Shown here in pieces: positions 57,949 to 64,000 of a stretch of 64,000 nt of DNA. Position numbers and translations under genes: made by a program. The DNA is from Astropecten irregularis (taxonomy: Eukaryota; Echinodermata; Asteroidea; Paxillosida; Astropectinidae), in contig OZ020263.1 of NCBI GenBank assembly GCA_963971285.1, positions 1 through 64,000 on the forward strand, in the 5' to 3' direction. Numbering within the stretch: position 1 is the first letter of the stretch; the number at the start of each line of letters is the position of its first letter. The notes under the pieces were generated by a model, which worked only from the letters and a program-made list of their open reading frames with translations, was not told the origin of the DNA and did not search any database.

Positions 57949-58172
57949 CTGCAAAAAAGACAGTCAGAAAGAGTGAGACGAAAGGCGGAACTTATATATT
58001 GAAACGTCTAGGCCCTAGTAGTACACTGTAATGACCATTCGGTATGGCCATTCAAAAAACTAAAACTTTGTATGTCAGTTTTCACACTTGATAACTTGAT
58101 TTTTTATGCATTTCAGATGTATAATCAGTGACACGCTTTACATTAAAAAAAAGAAAATAATCCATACCACCG

Positions 58173-58472
58173 TTACACAATACACTCGTACAGGTTGTCT
58201 TCTGCCAATCGGTTATGCAGTTGTTGTTGCAGTGGCCTAAACCTTCTTACTCTTCCATAAGGCCTAGGCCCACGAGGGATGGGTGGAGCCTGCTGCATGG
58301 TCCGAGCAAGTTGAACTAGAGGGCGATTCGCCAGTGAGGTGACGTTACGCTGAAGTAGGTTGATTCTTCTTATCAGTTTAACGTAGGAACAAAACACCAT
58401 CATTAGGGCAGTTATTCCCACAACAGCAATACTTAGATGGATCCAGAACAGGATATGACACTCTCCTATCAT
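58173..58472 (-). CDS. Small single-pass membrane protein, unit C
   Basis: 99 residues, same protein as in units A and B; a substitution near 58306 is silent. Upstream exon features lie at 58469-58801. Confidence 0.4.
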   Translation of the reverse strand: MIGECHILFWIHLSIAVVGITALMMVFCSYVKLIRRINLLQRNVTSLANRPLVQLARTMQQAPPIPRGPRPYGRVRRFRPLQQQLHNRLAEDNLYECIV

Positions 58473-59313
58473 GGTTGTGGTTGCTTGCAAAAACAACAAC
58501 GGACGCAGGCCAACTTTCGTAATGCCTTAGCAGCTACCGTTGTCACTGGCCCTTTTCTGGCCGACAAAAAGTGAAAACCCATCGCTGCAAAACAAAAAGA
58601 AACATTAAGAAATGTTACAAAAATATTCAGAAAAGTGCTCAACATATTAAAAACGAAAAAAACAATAACTGCTAGCTTTGAAAAACATCTGGAAATTGTT
58701 GCTTTGTATCCAAAACTACCTTTAAAACCAGCACGGTTCGGTTTGTTTATCAACGATACTAGGAAGGACCGGCTGTGACAACGCACAAGACGTCCGGGGT
58801 ATTACGGGTACCAGACTAAAGAGAGCTCAATAGAGGGCGCCTGTCTATTGCAATAAATCAACTCCCATGGCGACCAACGCTAAATGATAAATATTCAAAA
58901 TTACTTAAAAATATTTTTAAAGTCTCTCAGCCTCTTAAAAACCAACCAAACATATTTTCCGACAACTAAACGTCAGATTTATATTTAATTTCTGGCAGGT
59001 CAGCCCTTTGGAATTTTTGCTAATTACCCCAGAAAAAAACACCCCCGAAAATGTGCTTTTTTCACAAACCGACTTGCCGCCAGTTTTCATGAGGCACCCC
59101 TCCAATTCCCAAGCTTAATAGGACCAACATTAATGCCCAAATTTATCAAATCTCCTCAAAAGTTGAAACCCAGAATGACCAGGTTGTGATGGATTGTGTG
59201 AATTACACAATCTATTAGTTTCATGACCCCCAAAACGTTAAAAATAAGTTGTTGGTTTACAGATATTATTATCATAAGTAGCTTGGCGCATGAACTTTTC
59301 TCGATTTAGGCTA

Positions 59314-60406
59314 GTGCACCCCAATAGACGCTTGCATTTTGAATACACCAAAATGGACAAATTTTTTTATATTAAAAATAACAAGGACATCACTCGGTCA
59401 CCCGATCCTGATACATTTCCGAGAGTGTGCGATGACGAATACTCATGCCAAATATGAAAGGGGTGGCACGTTCGGTTCCAAAGTGACGTGACTTTGTAAA
59501 TTTTATAAAATGCCATTAAGTGTGTACAAACGTCACAGCTTCAGACCCCTTCAAACACAAAAAAATACGCAACTGCCAAATGATGGAACCTGTCAACCCA
59601 ATTTTTTCAGCAATAGTCTTGACCGATGCAGGGAACGTTTGAAGAATTTATCCGATGTGGGCACCCTCCACTTCGGTAGTGAGGAAGGAGAATCTACTCT
59701 ACACTCTCCACCAATAGTCGCGTGCAGAGGAATACACCCAAATTTGACACATTTTTGTATACCAGAAAAATAACAAGGACATCACTCGGGCACCCGATCC
59801 CAATACATTTCCGAGAGTGTGCTATGACGAATAATCATGCCAAATTTGAAAGGGGTGACACGTTCGGTTCCAAAGCGACGGGACTTTGTAAATTATATAA
59901 AATGCCATTAAGCGTGTACAAACTTCACAGCTTCAGACCCCTGCGAACACAAACAAATACGCAACTGCCAAATGATGGAACCTGTCAACCCAATTTTTTC
60001 AGCAATAGTCTTGACCAATGCAGGGAACGTTTGAGGAATTTATCCGATGTGGGCACCCTCCACTTCGGTAGTGACGAAGGAGAATCTACTCTACACTCTC
60101 CACCAATAGACGCGTGCATGAGAATACACCCAAATTTGACACATTTTTGTATACCAGAAAAATAACAAGGACATCACTCGGGCACCAGATCCCAATACAT
60201 TTCCAAGAGTGTGCTATGACGAATAATCATGCCAAATTTGAAAGGGGTTACACGTTCGGTTCCAAAGCGACGAGACTTTTTAAATTATATAAAATGCCAT
60301 TAAGCGTGTACAAACTTCACAGCTTCAGACCCCTGCAAACCCCAACAAAATTCGCAACTGCCAAACGATGGCACCTGTCGACCCATCGGTCACTCTTATT
60401 ACTCTC
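59314..60406. repeat. 392-bp tandem repeat, unit C
   Basis: Counterpart of 5738-6830 with several substitutions (for example GAGGAAGG for GACGAAGG near 59683). Confidence 0.8.
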
Positions 60407-61179
60407 ACCTATCTCTCTCACCGCCCGACCGACTTGTTGGCACTGGCCCTGGACAAATCTTGACTCTGCCAGACGAATCGCCGTTCTCGGAGAGGTGAGA
60501 CTCACCCTGGCCTTGACAACCCACTGTCACTGTATCATCTCACTACTCTCAGTCTCACTCTAACTCTAACCTTGGCTTGTCCGTGGGTGGTCCTGGCCCA
60601 GACTTGACTATTGGAGTTGATACTCCAGAGGCGAGTTTCACCATGGAGGAAGGAAAAGACTCACCCTTCATGAGTTAAAAAAAGGAATTCTAACTCTCAC
60701 TAGGGTATAGGGTAAAGGTGGGTATACCCGATCAGGGGGAGAACTAGAACCTGATCAGCCGCGCCTATAAGTATAACCATGCATGGAGCTAGCTATGCTA
60801 TAGCTATAACTCTGACCCCTAACCTTGACTTGTCTCACTTTTGTCTAACCCTACCAACTGAGGGCGCCCTTTATTAACTTCGAATGTTAATAACTCCTCA
60901 ATCCATTGTCCGATTGACCTCTTTTTTCTTGAGTCGCCTCCTCTGGCCCACCCACTCCACCTGGAATTTTCTTGACCCTGACCTTTGACCTTTGCTCCAT
61001 TTTGATGAAAAAATGTAGTTAATGTCTTGGCCTAACATCCCGGCCGTTTCGAGCTTCCATGCAAGCCAAAAATGAATTCTAACCCTCACTCTAACTCAGT
61101 GGCCCTGCACGAGCATTGACTCTGTGAGTTGAGATCGCCTAAACACTTTGAAAGAGAAAAAACGCTCTTACATCTCACT
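60407..61179. repeat. Satellite-domain spacer and spacer-module copy 1, unit C
   Basis: Counterpart of about 6830-7606, with more small indels than between A and B (near 60560, 60707, 60745, 60770 and 60790). The GAGGGCGCCC module and the DR1-like TGACCTTTGACCT are conserved. Confidence 0.65.
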
Positions 61180-61620
61180 ACTCTCATCTATCACTCTCAC
61201 TCTATCTCTAACCTTGAGACTCACCCTTGTCACTTTGAAAAAAAAAACCTCTCTATCATCTCACTCTCACTCTCACCTATCACTCTCACTCTAACTCTAA
61301 CCTTGACTTGTCTAACTTTTGTCTAATCCTACCAACTGAGGGCGCCCTTTATTAACTTTGAATGTGAGGTGAGACTCACCCTTGTCACTTTAAAAAAAAA
61401 AACCTCCCCATCATCTCACTCTCACTCTCACCTATCACTCTCACTCTAACTCTAACCTTGACTTGTCCGTGGGTGACCCTGGCCCAAACTTGACTGTTGG
61501 AGTTGATACTGCAATCAGGGGAGAGGTGAGACTCACCCTTGTCACTTTGAAAAAAAAACTCTCTATCATCTCACTCTCACTCTCACCTATCACTCTCACT
61601 CCAACTCTAACCTTGACTTG
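61180..61620. repeat. Partial 155-bp satellite units, unit C
   Basis: Counterpart of 7607-8037 with several indels, followed by the TGACC-rich spacer at 61621-62429. Confidence 0.75.
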
Positions 61621-62429
61621 TTTAAATCTAAACCTCAGTTTGACCTTTGATCCTTAGGAGCCATGGGGTCATGGGTGGGGGTCAACACCCTGTGGGGGGC
61701 GGGGTCACTTTTGGTTAAGTCCCGGTTATTAACTTGTGAGGGGTCAAAGGTCATGACCTCTCAAAGTTTCGTCCCATTGCTTTGTGCACAAACGTTTGAC
61801 CCCGTAACCTTTGACCCCTAACTAGTTAAGGTCAGCTATTGCACGGGCAGATCCGGTTGGTCATGACCTTTCACCTGACCCAAGCTAACCTCTTAACTCC
61901 GACTTTTGTCTAACCCGACCAACTGAGGGCGCCCTTTATTAACTTTGAATGTTTATAACTCCGCCCCCCATTGTCCGATTGACCTCTAGTCTCGGGAGTG
62001 ACCTCCTCTGACCCACCCACTCCACCTTAATTTTTTTTGACCCTGAACTTTGACCTTTGAAAATTTTTTGATTTCGAAAAAAATACGCAGTTGAAACCTA
62101 GGCCATACATCGCGGCCGTTTTGGGCATCCAAGCCAAATCTTTGTGACGTCATAATCACGTCACCCGGGGGCCTGGAGTCGTGATTTTCGGCAGTCTGAT
62201 TGTCCTTCTTTGGACCCATTTACAGATAGAAGATGGTCCGTTTGGGGGCGTTGCGGGTGATTTTAGAAAAATGTCACCTTGGCAAAATTGATGACGTCAT
62301 GAACGACAAAAGGTCATGGGGTCAGGGATCTCAGAGGTTACTTGTTAAGAGTTTATAATTTGATTGACGTCTTAGGGACAGAGGTTAGAATGTAACCTAT
62401 ACTCTCACTCTAACCCTAACCCAAACCCT

Positions 62430-64000
62430 AACCCTGCCCATATCATCTCACTCTCACTCTCACCTATCACTCTCACTCTAACCCTAACCTTGACTTGTCC
62501 GTGGGTGACCCTGGCCCAGACTTGACTGTTGGAGTTGATACTGCAATCACAGGAGAGGTGAGACTCACCCTTGTTACTTTGAACAAAATACCACTCTATC
62601 ATCTCACTCTCACTCTCACCTATCACTCTCACTCTAACTCTAACTCTAACCTTGACTTGTCCGTGGGTGACCCTGTCCCAGACTTGACTGTTGGAGTTGA
62701 TACTGCAATCACAGGCGAGGTGAGACTCACCCTTGTTACTTTGAACAAAATACCACTATATCATCTCACTCTCACTCTCACCTATCACTCTCACTCTAAC
62801 TCTAACCTTGACTTGTCCGTGGGTGACCCTGGCCCAGACTTGACTGTTGGAGTTGATACTGCAATCACAGGAGAGGTGAGACTCACCCTTGTCACTTTGA
62901 ACAAAATACCAATCTATCATCTCACTCTCACTCTCACCTATCACTCTCACTCTAACTCTAACCTTGACTTGTCCGTGGGTGACCCTGGCCCAGACTTGAC
63001 TGTTGGAGTTGATACTGCAATCACAGGAGAGGTGAGACTCACCCTTGTCACTTTGAAAAAAAAAACCCTCTCTATCATCTCACTCTCACCTATCACTCTC
63101 ACTCTAACTCTAACCTTGACTTGTCCGTGGGTGACCCTGTCCCAGACTTGACTGTTGGAGTTGATACTGCAATCACAGGAGAGGTGAGACTCACCCTTGT
63201 CACTTTGAAAAAACCCCTCTCCATCATCTCACTCTCACTCTCACCTATCACTCTCACTCTAGCTCTAACCTTGACTTGTCCGTGGGTGACCCTGGCCCAG
63301 ACTTGACTGTTGGAGTTGATACTGCAATCACAGGAGAGGTGAGACTCACCCTTGTCACTTTGAAAAAACCCCTCTCCATCATCTCACTCTCACTCTCACC
63401 TATCACTCTCACTCTAACTCTTACCTTGACTTGTCCGTGGGTGACCCTGTCCCAGACTTGACTGTTGGAGTTGATACTGCAATCACAGGAGAGGTGAGAC
63501 TCACCCTTGTCACTTTGAACAAAATACCACTCTATCATCTCACTCTCACTCTCACCTATCACTCTCACTCTAACTCTAACCTTGACTTGTCCGTGGGTGA
63601 CCCTGTCCCAGACTTGACTGTTGGAGTTGATACTGCAATCACAGGCGAGGTGAGACTCACCCTTGTTACTTTGAACAAAATACCACTCTATCATCTAACT
63701 CTCACTCTCACCTATCACTCTCACTCTAACTCTAACCTTGACTTGTCCGTGGGTGACCCTGGCCCAGACTTGACTGTTGGAGTTGATACTGCAATCACAG
63801 GAGAGGTGAGACTCACCCTTGTCACTTTGAAAAAAAAAACCCTCTCTATCATCTCACTCTCACCTATCACTCTCACTCTAACTCTAACCTTGACTTGTCC
63901 GTGGGTGACCCTGGCCCAGACTTGACTGTTGGAGTTGATACTGCAATCACAGGAGAGGTGAGACTCACCCTTGTCACTTTGAAAAAAACCTGCCCATCAT
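62430..64000. repeat. 155-bp satellite array, unit C, at least ten units, cut by window end
   Basis: Units recur every ~155 bp from about 62490 to the window end. This array is already longer than its counterparts in A and B (about six units) and has a different order of variants (TTTGAACAAAATACC types are more frequent, GACCCTGTCCCAG types interspersed). It has therefore been reshuffled or expanded independently. Confidence 0.9.

Larger units (their letters stand above)
53578..64000. repeat. Unit C (partial) of the tandem macro-repeat
   Basis: Third copy, cut by the window end inside the 155-bp satellite. It follows unit A with offset 53577, later 53576, to about 60.4 kb and then shows more indels in the satellite domain. 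Substitutions against A and B are scattered at a few per kilobase (for example near 53890, 54430, 54713, 55391 and 55971), whereas A and B look identical over the same stretch. Confidence 0.93.

Overview
This window is eukaryotic nuclear DNA from a metazoan. The evidence is spliceable genes with GT-AG introns, long (CCCTAA)n vertebrate-type telomere repeats, many miniature transposons and large satellites; there is no bacterial operon structure. Repeat motifs such as a fragment near 20726 (AAAGGCACTGGACA...TTTGGTAATTGG) and frequent TAGGCCTA-rich strings remind me of echinoderm genomes, especially sea stars. That assignment rests on recall and is only moderately likely. The dominant fact is that the window is one head-to-tail tandem array. 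Positions 1-29396 (unit A), 29397-53577 (unit B) and 53578-64000 (partial unit C) carry the same sequence in the same order. No unique flanking DNA is visible, so the true unit boundary cannot be placed. Copies differ by a few substitutions per kilobase at most, a few indels, one extra miniature transposon in unit B, and large changes in the length of the telomeric and satellite blocks. Layout of one unit, in unit A coordinates: a diverged relic of a small gene (280-600); a 1.4-kb inverted-repeat element packed with GGTCGACC motifs (903-2278); a short RING-like Cys/His reading frame (2323-2559); dispersed repeats (2937-4140); a small one-membrane-segment reading frame on the minus strand with upstream exons (4597-5225); a 392-bp tandem repeat (5738-6830); a satellite domain with spacer modules and 155-bp satellite (about 7237-9803); a GTGAGA/TTAGAT simple-sequence block (9804-10845); a telomeric array (10849-11167); in unit A only, a second copy of the 4.68-kb block (11168 onward) ending in a longer telomeric array (15527-16610); a 24-bp telomere-variant array (16611-17426); more 155-bp satellite (17511-18200); and an AT-rich triplicated segment (18820-20690). 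The best gene follows on the minus strand (26987 down to 20933). Beyond it lie miniature transposons and a partial plus-strand gene (28239-28979). The best-supported gene is a six-exon tyrosine recombinase of 845 residues. All five introns have GT-AG ends and compatible phases. It has an acidic N-terminal region, a C2H2-like finger, Pro/Ser repeats and a C-terminal catalytic domain with Arg676, Lys710, Arg786, His810 and Tyr819. It looks like a Crypton-type transposase or a host gene derived from one; no reverse transcriptase accompanies it, so a DIRS/Ngaro element is unlikely. A complete copy sits in units A and B, and C ends before reaching it. The combination of a near-identical tandem macro-unit, its own recombinase gene and internal telomeric blocks makes the window unusual. 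It may be a subtelomeric or rearranged region, an amplified mobile unit, or partly an assembly product.
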